Below are positions 24,383 through 36,219 of a stretch of DNA of 64,000 nt, one piece after another; position 1 is the stretch's first letter; each line of letters opens with the position of its first letter. Below the pieces are notes generated by a model, which was given only the letters and a program-made list of their open reading frames with translations, searched no databases and was not told the DNA's origin. The DNA is from Cymodocea nodosa. Taxonomy: Eukaryota; Streptophyta; Magnoliopsida; Alismatales; Cymodoceaceae. The stretch spans positions 12,353,001 through 12,417,000 of the forward strand of contig JAZBRI010000008.1 of NCBI GenBank assembly GCA_036874045.1. The letters are read 5' to 3'. The translations under genes were made by a program, and so were the position numbers.

Positions 24383-26661
24383 TCAACCCCTCCTAAGTAT
24401 ATCACTTATAGCATTACATATTTTATCTCCTAGATGCCTAATATCATTTCTGATGTTGTTAAGCACTGCATCTAAGTTAGGAGGTAGCTGGGTTTGCTGT
24501 TCTGCTTCAACTGAATAACTTTGTTGTTGTTGTTGTATATGGTCTGTATCAGGTTGTTGTTGTTGTTGTCGTTGAGGTTTATGCATGGCCTGGAATTTTT
24601 GCAAATCTTTGACATTAAATGCTCTCATGCCTTTAGTTTCAGAGGGCCAGTTAGATAAAATCAATTGGCTTGCAAGGATTCCACATACAGCATCACCATA
24701 AAATAACTTTGAACTCATATGCTGTAGTTGAGACATAAAAACATCAAACCAATTTATTTGAATTTTATTCAGCAGGCCATAAGTTGCATATAAACAGCTT
24801 CTGTTGACTTCCAAATTGTGTCCAACTCTCTGAAATAAATTTGCATGCAATATATTTGCAATAAATCTTGCCTTTGCATTCAGATTTTCCATTAATCTCA
24901 TTTCAGAATATACATCTGGAATTTTTGATAAAGACTGAATGTTCTATTCTAGTTGTCTTATTATGTCAAATCTGTTCGTAACAACAACACCTTCATTCTT
25001 TAATCCTAAAACTTCAAAAATTAACTCAGGAGACAATATAAACTCCTGTTCATTTATTTGAGTTTTCAGAAAATTTCCATTCTTGTCTAGATTGCTATAA
25101 AAAGCTGCAATAAGCTTTGTGTATTACTTCCATTTCGTTCCTATTGGCAAGAATTTAATGAGGCCTTGAAACTCAAACAGATCTCTTATTTCCATCAAAT
25201 TTCTGAATTTTATTGGACGAGCTTGCAGAATCTGACATGTAATCAAATTATTGTATTTCTGCAATGCTTCTTCAGATCTAAAATGAATTGCATTACCTTG
25301 AATTTTTAATATTGTACATAAAGAAGGTGATACCTGAAGCCATGATTCAGAGTTTAATTCATCTTCAGGAACCTCTTCTTCAAAATGAATGTCATGATGT
25401 TCCTCTTCCAAAATATTATCTTGAAGCTGCTCAGGTAAGCTTGATTCTTCAGCTTCAACAGTGTTAGGAACATTGTCAATATGCTCAACATTCATCTGTT
25501 CAGTCTCTATAGAATGTTCAGAGTACAATTTTTCCACAAATTCTACAGCCGGTGTATCTGTCTGTAATTGTTCAACAAATATTTCCATTTAGTCAAGCTG
25601 TGAATTCTCAGACTCTACTTCTATAGATTCCGTAGAAGGTTGGTTAACTTTTAGCTCTTCTAGAGTCTTAACACTTTCAATATCTACTACTCTAGACAAG
25701 TCAGCCTTTGAACAAGTTACTACCTCAACATTGTCAATTATATCTGCAATAACTTGTTCAATGTCAGGTGCCTGATGCTCTGATTTGTCAATTTCTGCAT
25801 CATCAGGACTTGTACTAATAGAAAAACTTGAGCTCATATTTGACTTAGATTTCTTCTCAAGTTTTCTAGCAAGGGAAAATAAAGTCTCATTATCTTCATC
25901 AGTTTCAGTGTGTTCGGAATTGATGAGTTTATCAGATGCATAATAAGGTACAATGTCTAGACATACATTGTCCTTTGGAAATAAATTTTCATTTGATTTT
26001 CCTTTTTCAATAGACTTTGTTTCCTTAGACATAATTTTTCTGACTTTCCTTCTTTTATAACATTTTTGTTTCTCCTTTTCAAGTATTGCTGTTTTCTTTT
26101 CAAATTTCTCCATAAAAGTTTTCTGCTTTAATTCTTCTAAGGCACTTTCTATTGCAACGGCCTTTCGAAGACTGTCAACTTTTGTTTTGACTACAACAAT
26201 ATCTGATTTTACTTGTTTTGAATATAAAGGAGTAGGGATAGCTGATTCATGCACTTCCTCAAATGCATGTAGTCTTGTACCGTTTATAGGAGTTTGAGGA
26301 GTTCTATTTGATGAACCTACACCTTTTTCCAATATTTTGCATGCTATTCCAAAAATGCAATCTCGGCACATTTCATTCTGTATTCTCTATCATATTTACT
26401 TCGAATACCCATGTATGTAATACTTGCATCAGTATGTTGAAGTTCTTGTCTAACTTCATCTAATATATCCTGAGAAAAGATGTAATCTCTATAAAGTTCT
26501 ACTAACCTTTTGTCCACTCGAAATATTTTCTTGAACCAAGTACGTGGAACTTCATCATTCTCTATTTCTTTTGCTTTTGCATCTCTTCTGCTTTTGCCTT
26601 TTCCTCTGCCACGACCTTTGTAGAACTTGGAGACCATCGTCGTAGGTTGTAACAGCAACAA
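24383..26661 (-). pseudogene. Extra (passenger) ORF of element E, plant-transposon-protein-like
   Basis: This is a single long frame with two or three in-frame stops (25589, 25124, about 24952) and one frameshift near 26350. In order: a basic N-terminus rich in Gly/Arg/Lys (GRGRGKGKSRRD), a module beginning LYRDYIFSQDILDEV, a long acidic and lysine-rich linker (25600-26330), and a C-terminal part with FHFRSEEAL-like, IRDLFEFQGL and AFYSNLDKNG blocks. It ends in a tract of glutamines (CAA repeats, 24520-24570) before a short tail. The FYxNL block recalls the putative plant transposon protein domain found after pol in some Athila-like elements. The same architecture occurs in gypsy J (39380-41279). 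No membrane segment is seen, so env is not supported. Function unknown. Confidence 0.65.
24520..24570 (-). repeat. CAA (poly-glutamine) microsatellite
   Basis: Two runs of CAA codons on the minus strand, separated by a short interval, encode two runs of five glutamines near the C-terminus of the passenger ORF. Confidence 0.8.
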
Positions 26662-27169
26662 GCGGGAAAGATTTTCTTGACAAAGTTTACAAATAACCTA
26701 AGTCCCCGTGTTATAAGTGTTTAAATAGGGTTTTTAGGCGTATAACTCAACGTGAAGAGAAGTCGGGTTTAGAAATTAAATAAATATTGAATAAAGTTTA
26801 TTCAATCAAGGTACCCGAAATATTCAAGTATAACTCGTTGAGTTAACTAACCTAACGAGTAAAACGCTGTCTAGAGGCAGTTTTACACGTTACCTTATCT
26901 AATATAACGTCTAGTTAGTACACTTAAACAAGTTTCGGATGCTTCCAACTAAAACCTTCCGAAAACAACACACATGCTAAACTTAACATTATCTTGAGAA
27001 CATTATAAACTATTTGAACATTTTGTCTTTTGAATCTAGAATAGTTTGTTTGTCTTTTTAAATTATTTCATCAAGATTTTAAGAGGACATTAATTCAGAT
27101 TAACTAAGATTTGTATTTTAAATTATATTAATCTGTTTTTGACATTGTTAATGCTCCCCCTACAAATAT
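26662..27169 (-). promoter_or_regulatory. Upstream region of E passenger ORF
   Basis: The 10-mer TATTTAAACA lies at 26718-26727 on the minus strand, 57-81 bases before the possible start codons (26661, 26637). The same 10-mer is upstream of the related ORF in gypsy J (41374-41383). Further up (26740-26990) are TAACTCAACG, TAACTCGTTGAGTTA and TTTCGGATG motifs like those of the LTRs. A GGGGGAG tract is near 27150. This looks like a separate promoter; that is inference. Confidence 0.4.
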
Positions 27170-28140
27170 ACTTCAAATATATTCAATCAAAATACAAAAT
27201 ATACTTGTAGTGACAATAGATGTTAAGTATAACTATACTTTTACATTTTCTTTTTAGAGACTTCCGTTATCCTAATATCATCAAAAATGATTTCTAGAAT
27301 CAATTCCTACTGTATATGAATCAAAACACAACTTTGAACTCAATTCGATTAATTCAAGGAGAATAAAAGAATGTATCTCAAATAAACGTTTTCAAAAGTA
27401 CTAATGTTGATTCAATAAATCAGTAGTCATATTGGTATAAACTATATGCGATTCAAAGATATCTGTAATTAATGAAACAACTTTTTCTTTTCAAAACAGT
27501 AAATATTGATAATTTTCTTTAAAAGTTAGTTTGAAAAGCTTGAATCATACAAGAGCTTTCTAATGTACTTGTGTAATGAACTTTCAGTCAACAATCCTAG
27601 ATCTGATCAGGACCTTAGGTTGCCAGATTTAAAGAATCCTTTTTCAGGACAACAATCCTTACATACCTATCTGCTCAAATACAAAAGGCTCGTGATCAAA
27701 CTGATCAATAAACTCTCAAAGATTTTTACTTTGTAAGCACTTTTCATTTTAAGCACAGTATATATGTATTCCATTAATACAGATGCAATAAAACACAAAT
27801 CTCATATAATTTTTACTTCTATGATTGTACTGAGAATATGAATCAGTTTCAATAAGCTTATACTTTTGATTAATAGTTTAAGATGAGTTACATATAACTT
27901 ATTCTACAAGTTTAATCAATTAAGTCAAATTTATGCATGATCATATGCATTTTCCTTGATTCAAAGAAAACATTTAATCAAAATTTCAGAATATCAGAAG
28001 TATTTAATGTTTTTCATTTACACTTCCACTTAAAATCGTAAAAACTATTAAAATTGATAAACTACTTAAAATCAATAAGATACTATTATGATTTTACAAT
28101 AAATACATAGTATCTTAAGCAGCAGTTTAGAAATTACTTT
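27170..28140 (-). other. Noncoding block shared with gypsy J
   Basis: This AT-rich stretch has no long ORF. It aligns by eye with 36220-37260 in gypsy J, same strand. In the best 160 bases (27541-27700 against 36607-36766) about nine in ten positions agree. It lies directly after RNase H in E, but next to the 3' LTR in J. No function can be read from it. Confidence 0.75.
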
Positions 28141-28224
28141 AGATATTTATAATAAGTATATAATATCTATGAGGTGAACAACATCATCAATAATATTTAT
28201 CTTTTTATGTGGAGTTTAAGCATT

Positions 28225-29043
28225 TTACACATCACATAGCCTACAAATACCTAAATTTAATCTAATATTGTAGAATGTATTTTTGTCTAGAGGTTTTGTA
28301 AATATATCAGCTAATTGATTTTTACTAGACACAAATTTTAATTTAATTTTTCCTTTAATTACGTTATCTCTTAGAAAATGATGTCTAACCTCTATATGTT
28401 TTGCTCTTGAATGTAATACAGGATTTTTGGAAAGATTTATTGCATAACTATTGTCACAATAAATCTCAGTTGTATCATAAGATAATCCAAAATCTTCTAA
28501 AGTTTGCCTTATCCATAGAATCTGAGTGCAACACAGTGCAGCAGCAACATATTCAGCTTCTGTAGTAGAAAGTGCTACACAGTTTTGATTTTTACTAAAC
28601 CGTGACACCAAATTATTTTCCAATAATTAACATGTGCCACTGGTACTCTTTCTATCAGATTTAGATCCTACATAATCAACATCAGTATATCCTATAAGAT
28701 CTATTGAACTATCCTTAGAATAATACAGTCCAAAATTTTTAGTTCCTTGTATATATCTAAATATTCTTTTAACTGCAATTAAGTGTGATTCTTTAGGATT
28801 AGATTGAAATCTAGCACAAACACACATAGCAAACATAATATCAAGTCTACTAGCAGTCAAATAAAGTAAGGAACTAATCATACTTCTGTATTTTCTTTGA
28901 TCTATAGATTTTCCTATGTCATCAATATCTAACTTTAAAGTAGTACTCATAAGAGTTCCTCGAATCCTTGTATCATTAAAATTAAATTTCTTAAGCATTT
29001 CATCTACATATTTTTCCTGATATAAAAATATACCTTTATCCAT
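28225..29043 (-). pseudogene. Element E RT C-terminal end and RNase H
   Basis: Only the end of RT is left: it starts at a KGIFLYQEKYVDEMLKKF block (29043), past where the catalytic YVDD box would be. RNase H (LSTTEA near 28555) follows to the DIFTKPL...NIRLNLGICRL tail at 28225. One in-frame stop lies at 28624. The N-terminal side is fused to the protease at about 29040, in a different frame. RNase H may be structurally complete, but RT catalysis is absent. Confidence 0.85.
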
Positions 29044-31543
29044 TTATGACACTCAGCAAATTAAAACCTAGGTTTTCTACATATAGTACATTCGAAATAA
29101 CACAAGTAGGAGTTATTTGAACATTGCCCATACCTATGATTTTATCTTTGCTTTTGTTTCCAAATGTTACACTTCCTTTCATGGTATTTGTAAAATTTTG
29201 TAATAGACCTTTTTGTCCGATCATGTGACTTGACACTCCACTATTCAAGATCCATTTTGATGTTGTTTCCTCCTGCAACACAAATTAAGAAAAACTTTTT
29301 CTTGGTACCCAATGTTGTTGAGGACCAAGTTCATTAAACACATATTTCTTCTTTTTGTTTAAAAATAGTTTAACATTCTCATTTATATTCTTATTAGTTG
29401 TAAGTACTATTGATTTATCATTAACTTCATACTCACATATAGCATTATTGCTTTTGCAATCATTCTTTTTGTTTTTAGATGTAGTATAATCAAGACCAAA
29501 CATATTTTTATCAGATGTTAATTTATTTTGGTCATGCTTATACATTTTTGTAAGTTCATACCAAGATTTTGTACTTGTATTAACACTTTTCGTACATACA
29601 AAATCTTTTTCTGCACAAGAATTTTTTGTTTTATCACATGCCGAATGAGTAATTGGTCTAATACCAGTGTATTGAATTACATGCTCAGGTTTCTGAATTT
29701 TCAGTTTACTTCAATTGTCTGAAATTTTAGAAACATTAGAAACTAAATTTCCAGAACAAGAAACAAGATTTTTAGAAACATTTATAGTCATGTTAGAAGT
29801 ACAATTTGACAAATCACATTGATTTATATTATTACTGCATGATTCATCCCTTGAAGTACCTACTTCTACATATTTATTACCTTGTTTCATAATAAAAGGA
29901 ATTTTAGTCTTCGATTTACTTGAACTGCAGCTAATAAATCCTTTATTGGCTTGAGATTCAGGATATTCAGGATAATCAAATCCTAAGCCAAATTTATAAG
30001 ACACTGCAGGGGTACTAGTTAGATTGTCTAACTTAGTTTGACTTAAATTCCATTTCTCAAAGGTAGAATTTAAATCTTGCTCTCTTAGTTTTAATTTTTC
30101 TATCTCTAATTCAAGTTCATTTATATTGTTTCTCAACATTTCATTTTCAGATTCTATCTTTAATTTTTCAGCATTTATATTCTGTATTTGTTCATGCAAG
30201 ATACATTCATTAAATCTAAATTTTTGCAAATCTCTAGCATGATTTTCATTATCACATTTAAACTTTTCTAAAGTAGTAGACAGGAAACAATTTTCTTCTT
30301 CCATAATTGATGAAGATTTTCTAATATTCTTATTTTCTAGTTTACATACTTTAAGTTTTTGTAATAATGCATGATAAGCACATAATAATTCATCAAAGTT
30401 GAAATCTGAATGACTTTCAGGATCAGATATTACCTCAGACTCATCTACCATGAAGCACACATGAGCAACGTCTTCTAACTCTTATTCTCCTTCTGAATGT
30501 GAAGATTCTGATGTTGATTCCTTAGATTCAGACTCTTCAGACGTGTCATCCCAAGTGACCTTCAAAGCCTTTTTCTTATAAAACTTTTTTTGAGTTTTCT
30601 AAGCCGTCTTCTTCTGATTTGTCCTACTTTGCTTTTCATTTTTCCTCATAGGACAATCTGGAGAAAGATGTCCAGGTTTATTACAGTTGTAACATACATA
30701 CTTTCTAGATGAAAAATTCTTGTCATTCAATGATTTTGATGTTGAGGGTTTATCATTTTTGTTCCTTTGCTGTTTCCTAGCTTTCCATGCTTTCTTGAAT
30801 TTCCTAGTCAGTAAAATCAAATCCTCGTCAGAATCAGTAGATATATCAGAATCTGAATTAATTTCGAAGGCTATTTCTTTCTTCATGTTTAGTTTGTTGT
30901 GACTCAGTGATTCATTTAATTGAACTTCATAAGCTGTTAAATTTCCTATAAGTTCATTCATAGTATAAACATTTAAATCTCGTGATTCCTCAATTGATGT
31001 TACTTTCTAAGACCATTTAGAACTTAGGGATCTGAGAATTTTCCTCACTAAATCTTTCTATTCAAAATTCTTTCCTAAACATTTTAAAGAGTTTATGATA
31101 TCAAGAAATCTGGAAAACATCTTAGAAATATTTTCGTCTTCATGCATCTTAAAGAGTTCATACTTATGAATCAACATGTTTATTTTAGTCTCTTTAACTT
31201 GAGAAGTACCTTCATGTGAAACTTCTAATGCATGCCACACCTCATAAGCAGATTTATATGTCGACACTTTACTTAACTGTTCATAACTCAATGCACAAAA
31301 TAAAATATTTAAGCCCTTAGCATTTAGAGTTTCATTTTCTTTTTCAATAATTGTCCAAGTATTATAAGGAGTAGTTAACAGAGTATATGGTTTAGAAATC
31401 ATGAACCATAACTTATGATCTATACTTTGAAGAAAAACAATCATCCTATATTTCCAATATTCAAAATGTATTCCATCAAATAAAGGAGGACGATTAAGAT
31501 TTTGGCCTTCATATAAAGAAAAATTACCATTTCCAGCAGCCAT
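29036..31543 (-). pseudogene. Element E gag and protease
   Basis: All segments (31058-31543, 30599-30961, 29711-30460, 29285-29545, 29036-29281) lie in one frame with only point stops between them. The capsid starts MAAGNGNFSLYEGQNLNRPP. The knuckle is CYNCNKPGHLSPDC (CX2CX4HX4C). A long coiled-coil-like segment follows, then a HWVPRK linker and the protease. The protease active site reads NSG instead of DSG (about 29245), which should abolish activity. The protease stops abruptly after the LGFNLLSV block, where the deletion starts. This gag-PR belongs to the same subfamily as H and F pol, not to A, B and G. Confidence 0.85.
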
Positions 31544-31729
31544 CTTACCTTAGATTTTTCAACCTATTTGATTTTAAACAGTCTAAAAGCTTTAAAACAA
31601 CTTGAGCCTTAAATCAATAGAGTTAAACGTATGCTCAGATATTAATTTCTATTTAAAAACAAGGAAGGTAGAATAAGCAATGATATTAAATAAGTTGGTA
31701 ACGATTTTATATCAAAGATTATTAACAAA

Positions 31730-31741
31730 GCTCTAATACCA
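31730..31741 (-). promoter_or_regulatory. Primer binding site of element E
   Basis: TGGTATTAGAGC on the minus strand, two bases inside the 5' LTR, one change from the initiator tRNA-Met complement. Confidence 0.85.
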
Positions 31742-31743
31742 CT

Positions 31744-33366
31744 TGTAGGATCGTATGGCTACACAAGAGGGGGGTGAATTGTGTATTTTTAATATTTTCT
31801 GAAATATAATTGAAACTTTAAAATTCAAAAACAAGTCGAGACATTGTTTTCATAAAATCATTTTTATTCAAGGTTTCAATTACAATATACAATTCAATTC
31901 TCCTCAGAAATTGTAGATGCAATTATATTTCGATACCATGTATCATCTAAACAATTTCATAACTACAAACAGAGAAAACTAATTTGTGGAATTTAAAACT
32001 TTTCTCCCTATTTGAGATATTTCTTCTTCTTCTTTTTCTTCTTCAGCAATTCTTCAGTGACGAATATCTTGTCATTTCATGCTTCACCGAATTTGCTTTC
32101 TTCTGATACTTCAAATCTTCAGTGATGAAAATCTTACCTTTTTATGCTTCATTGAACTTTCTTCCACTTGAGAGATTTTTCCCGAAGAGGTGTTTTTGAT
32201 CCCTGAAAAAGATTTTTCTTTTGGTGTGTAGGGATGGTTTGATCCTTGAAAAGATTTTTCATTTTGTGTGCAAGGATGGTTTGATCCTTGAAAAGATTTT
32301 TCTTTTTGTGTGCAAGGATAAATTGATCAACGGGAATTCTATGCCTTTTATATTGTATCTTCATTTCATGTATATCCTTCAATTTTAACCACTACAGGTT
32401 TTCCACTTCTCCACGTCTTTTCTTTTTCCTTCATCGAAACACACACGTTCTAACCCACGTTTATATTTCGAATTTTCTTTAATCATCAGTCGTAGATCTC
32501 TAAAAAATTTCCTGCAAAATAAACTTTCTCGTCCAAAAGTTTTTCATCAGTGTAATAAGAAGTCATTACTTTAATGTTAACTAAATGAGTAACACAAGTA
32601 TATATATAACTTAACGTTTCTAACATAACGAGTTCCTCATGTGCCATTTCACGTGACAAGTACTGTAGCTAACTCAACGAACTAAGTCTGTGGTGTTATG
32701 CTATCTCAACGAACCATCTCCGTTGTGTTATGATAACTCAACGAACTAGTAATAAACAAATGTTTTTATAATAAGAAGTTTACCACGTGCAAAAATAACA
32801 ACTTAAGTTTATAACGCTAACCTAACGTGTTGCCTTAGTGTTCAATATAGCAACTCAACGCGTTTAGTCATGTTAACTTAACAAGTTAAACATGTGCACC
32901 TCACGTGATACAATACAACATTCATAACTTATAATTTCACCATGTGTATAACACTAACTTAATGAGTTCGTCTCTTCTTTTACTCACTAACTAAATGAGT
33001 TATCACGTGACCTATTTTAACCTTTAAGCCTCTAACTTAATGAGTTCTCACGTGACCTCTATACAAACAAAACTCTAACTTAACGAGTTGTCTAAACGTG
33101 CACTGTTCATGATACAGAAGATATAACATTGAAACATATCATGCTTTTCAATAAAAACACACGTTAACTTAACGTTTAGCTAAATGAGAAATTAATGCAA
33201 CGAAACGACTAGTTATTAACTTCAGATCCAATACAAACAAGTATTTATATTAGTAAGCTTTTTCTGTATTAATTGATGATTTTAATTTCTTTTCACAAGC
33301 AATAGTAATTGAGCAAATATGATTATTTTCATTCAGCACACATCATCAAAACAAAAATACTCAACA
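31744..33366 (-). repeat. 5' LTR of element E
   Basis: 1623 bases, TGTAGGATCG...TACTCAACA. It has the TATA-like run at 32599-32608, the small sense ORF at 32149-32382 (77 codons, one more 14-codon unit than the solo LTR) and the AACTTAACGAGTT/CACGTG array at 32610-33190. Confidence 0.92.
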
Positions 33367-33371
33367 ACTAG

Positions 33372-33858
33372 GTTAGTTGCTCAAGGTTACAAGCAAGAGG
33401 AAGGAATTGACTATGATGAAACATTTGCTCTTGTAGCTAAACTAGAATCAATATGAATTTTGTTAGCATATGCTTGTTACATGGATTTCAAATTATATTA
33501 AATAAATGTTAAGACTACTTTTTTAAATGGATATATAAAAGAAGAAGTTTATGTAAAACAACCACTAGGTTTTGAGGATTTAAAACATCCTAAGTATGTT
33601 TACAAGCATAAAAAGGCACTACATGGCCTTAAACAAGCCCCTAGGTCTTGGTATGAGAGATTATCTAAATTTCTTATTGAAAAAGGGTATTCTATGGGAA
33701 AGGTAGATCACACTCTTTTTATCAAGAAGGTCGAAAAAGATATATTGGTAGTTCAAATCTATATAGATGACATTATATTTGGAGCAACAAATGATAAATT
33801 AGTTGAGTCTTTTTCAAATGACATGACTAATCAATTTGAAATGAGTATGATGGGTGAA
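33372..33858 (+). pseudogene. Copia F reverse transcriptase (right half)
   Basis: It continues the frame interrupted at 22259: [19 protein letters not shown], a stop in LESI-R-ILL (CGA to TGA type), a stop before NVKTTFLNG, then LHGLKQAPRSWYE, an intact-looking YIDD box (about 33760) and FEMSMMGE. It ends at 33858, where the LTR of gypsy J starts. RNase H is not present. RT identity is clear; the copy is dead. Confidence 0.85.
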
Positions 33859-35206
33859 TGTTTGGTTTTTCCCAGCACTACAATAGAAAAACTTGTATTT
33901 GTTACTTCTGTTTTTACTTAGTTAATTTATCTTTATGTCTATTCTCTCTTTTAGAAGTAAACAAACAACCTTTAATACAATTTAGATATTAATTCCAATT
34001 TATACTTTAACTGCAAGTACACAGTGTCTATTGTATCAGTGTGCAAGTACAAGTCGATCTCACAGGGAATTGCTGACGAACTTGAGAACTGTTTGCTTGT
34101 TAAAAATCAAATTTATATATTCAATAAACTCTTCGTTGACTCATAGTTAACTCAACGGACTAAGTTCGTTGAGTTATGGTTAACTCAATGGACTAACCTC
34201 GTGGACTTAAGTTAACTCCACGAGCCTGACTTTTCTTTTTAATACTGCTATTTACAAAGGAATTCGGCCAACCATTGGGCGATTCCACAGATTGTAAATA
34301 ACATCAATTAAGCTCTTTAATATTAGTTAACATTGGATTTATCATTAAGCAATACTAACATTCAGATAATTCAAACAGTATCCATTAAAATCTTTAAGTC
34401 TTTTGAACGAACCAATTTCAGTAAACTGTAAAACTAAAATAAACATAAAACAATCACAACACTGACAAAGATAACATTAATCACGACACAACACAAACAA
34501 TACAACACTCAAATACAACATACAAACATAGATAAATTGTTTTTGGTATTTTTGTTTTAATATGAACATGGAAATGAGCGATAGGTGAAATGTAAAGTAA
34601 TCTCACTTGACAGTAAATACTTCTGACACTACTTGCAACACGATTACACCACTGAAAATCAAACCACTTACAATTCTATTTCCTCTCCCTATAGAATCGC
34701 GAGTCCAAAATTGCAAGATGATCTCCTTTTCAACATACAGGCATCAACCCGAAGCCAAGGCTAAAAGCTTTACGATCTCCTGAAATATGAGTCGGTGCTT
34801 GGTGAAAATGGCTTCCCTTCCCGCAATGCGATCACTCCTCACAATGGTTGTCAAGTACTGTGTTTGGCTCGGAATCGACCCGACATCAGGCAAGTATTCT
34901 CATAGACCTCCGATGGTTGGTGATTATGGTGGTGATGATGGTGATGATGATGGTTGGTGTGGTACTTCAGAGAATTGCGACGTTGATCCTCCTCTGCACA
35001 CACTGTCTGACCATCGATCACACACTTCTTCTTTTTTCTTCTTTTCTTTTATATTTCTTCAGTAGTAACTGCTTCTGCTTGAATGGTCGGTTGGATTTCC
35101 TTCATTCATATCAACGACGATGCTTTCTTCTCCCTATGCGATACGTGCAAACGTGGTTTTTCTCTTCCAACTGTCTGTTCCTGCAACCGCTATAGTGGCA
35201 TATTAG

Positions 35207-35216
35207 AAAATATATA
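35207..35216 (-). promoter_or_regulatory. TATA-like run in gypsy J LTR
   Basis: TATATATTTT in the sense of the LTR; the same run is at 59428-59437 in the C LTR, next to GGACTA and GCCACTATAGCGG blocks. In LTR D the matching place reads TTTATTTTC and is weaker. Confidence 0.4.
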
Positions 35217-35284
35217 GTCCGTGGAGTTACATATAACCCAACGGACTTTCTTCGTTGATTTAACTAGAAAACATGTGCATAAAT

Positions 35285-35410
35285 TTAACTATCCGATGCT
35301 CAGATGCCTTTCGGATACTTATAAACTTAACTATCTGATGCTCAGATGCATTTCGGATACTTATAAACTTAACTATCCGATGCTTAGATGCATTTCGGAT
35401 AGTTACAAAT
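35285..35410. repeat. Three 42-base tandem repeats in gypsy J LTR
   Basis: Units starting TTAACTATC begin at 35285, 35327 and 35369. Each contains CTATCYGATGCT and TTTCGGATA, so each can pair with itself or its neighbours. Confidence 0.85.
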
Positions 35411-36080
35411 AACTCACCGATATATAACTTAAGTAAATCTACCAGATCTCAACACGTGTCAACAATAGTTTAATCATAAAATAACATTTCGGAGAGTAAC
35501 AGGTCAACTATCCGATGCTCAGATGCATTTCGGATAGTTACAACTAACTCACCGAAAATCCACTTAAGTCAATTTCCCAGAGCATGACATGTGTCCTCAG
35601 CTATTTTATAAAATAAAAAGAGATTTTGGAGAGTTACAGGGATAACTATCCGATGCCTAACTGCAATTTTGGATAGTTATAGATAACTCACTGAAAGTTC
35701 ACTTAAGTCATTCATTATGGTTTCGACACGTGTACTTTAGGAAATAATAAAATATTCTCTCAAAACATAATTGTTCGGCAATTTAAACATAACTATCTGA
35801 TACATATTCGGTCTGTTAAACATAATTGTCCGAATTTGTTCAGTATGTTAAACATAACTGTCCGAAATATCAGAAAATTCGAATACTTAAGAATTCCACA
35901 GCCTACAACTTACTAACAGTTCATAAATGTACTAAATTAACATTAATTCCCCCAAATTAAGCAAATTCTTCAATTAAAGCATATAAAAGTGTAATTATAA
36001 CATAATGGCTTAATTCTTATATGATAAGCTAAAAATTATGCATTTAACCGTTAATAATATACACTTTTTCATTCTAAACA

Positions 36081-36096
36081 CTTCCCCCATACCTAA
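36081..36096 (-). promoter_or_regulatory. Polypurine tract of gypsy J
   Basis: Minus-strand TTTAGGTATGGGGGAAG directly before the 3' LTR. The same tract precedes LTR I (19871-19888). Confidence 0.85.
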
Positions 36097-36219
36097 ATTT
36101 TGCTAGTCCCTTAGCAAACAAAGATCTAATTAATTGGTCTTTAAAAGTGCTAGAATTAATTATTCCCCTTTGTTTTTCTTCTGTTTAGCATAAAAATATA
36201 TTCTGTAAGTTTCAGTAAT

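Larger units (their letters stand above)
22260..33366 (-). mobile_element. Copia element E: integrase-less copy with extra ORF
   Basis: Two LTRs (22260-23879, 31744-33366) both run TGTAGGATCG...TACTCARCA. Flanking five bases are GCTAG (22255-22259) and ACTAG (33367-33371), a target duplication with one change, and the copia F reading frame continues across it. In minus-strand order: primer site, gag, protease, then a direct jump to the C-terminal end of RT and RNase H, a ~1-kb noncoding block shared with gypsy J, a long extra ORF, polypurine tracts and 3' LTR. Integrase and the RT core are absent, so it would need proteins from other elements. LTRs differ by about 4% over the first 100 bases by eye. 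Confidence 0.9.
33859..36080 (-). repeat. 3' LTR of gypsy J
   Basis: 2222 bases, the longest gypsy LTR here: TGTTTGGTTT...TTCTAAACA on the plus strand. It contains TAACTCAACGGAC-type inverted motifs (34140-34240), a GC-richer part readable as an opposite-strand ORF (34787-35065), a TATA-like run AAAATATATA (35207-35216), a 42-base tandem repeat (35285-35410) and CGGATAGTTA motifs with CACGTG (35453, about 35727) up to 35890. Confidence 0.9.

Noticed and set aside
24383..26661. Envelope-like gene in copia E
   Set aside because: The position fits Sirevirus env-like ORFs, but no signal peptide or membrane segment is visible, and the closest match is the extra ORF of gypsy J.
35221..35412. Plus-strand ORF of 63 codons with a repeated LRCISDTYKLNY-like peptide
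   Set aside because: It is the reading of the 42-base tandem repeat inside the gypsy J LTR, on the strand opposite to the element; the repeats explain it.
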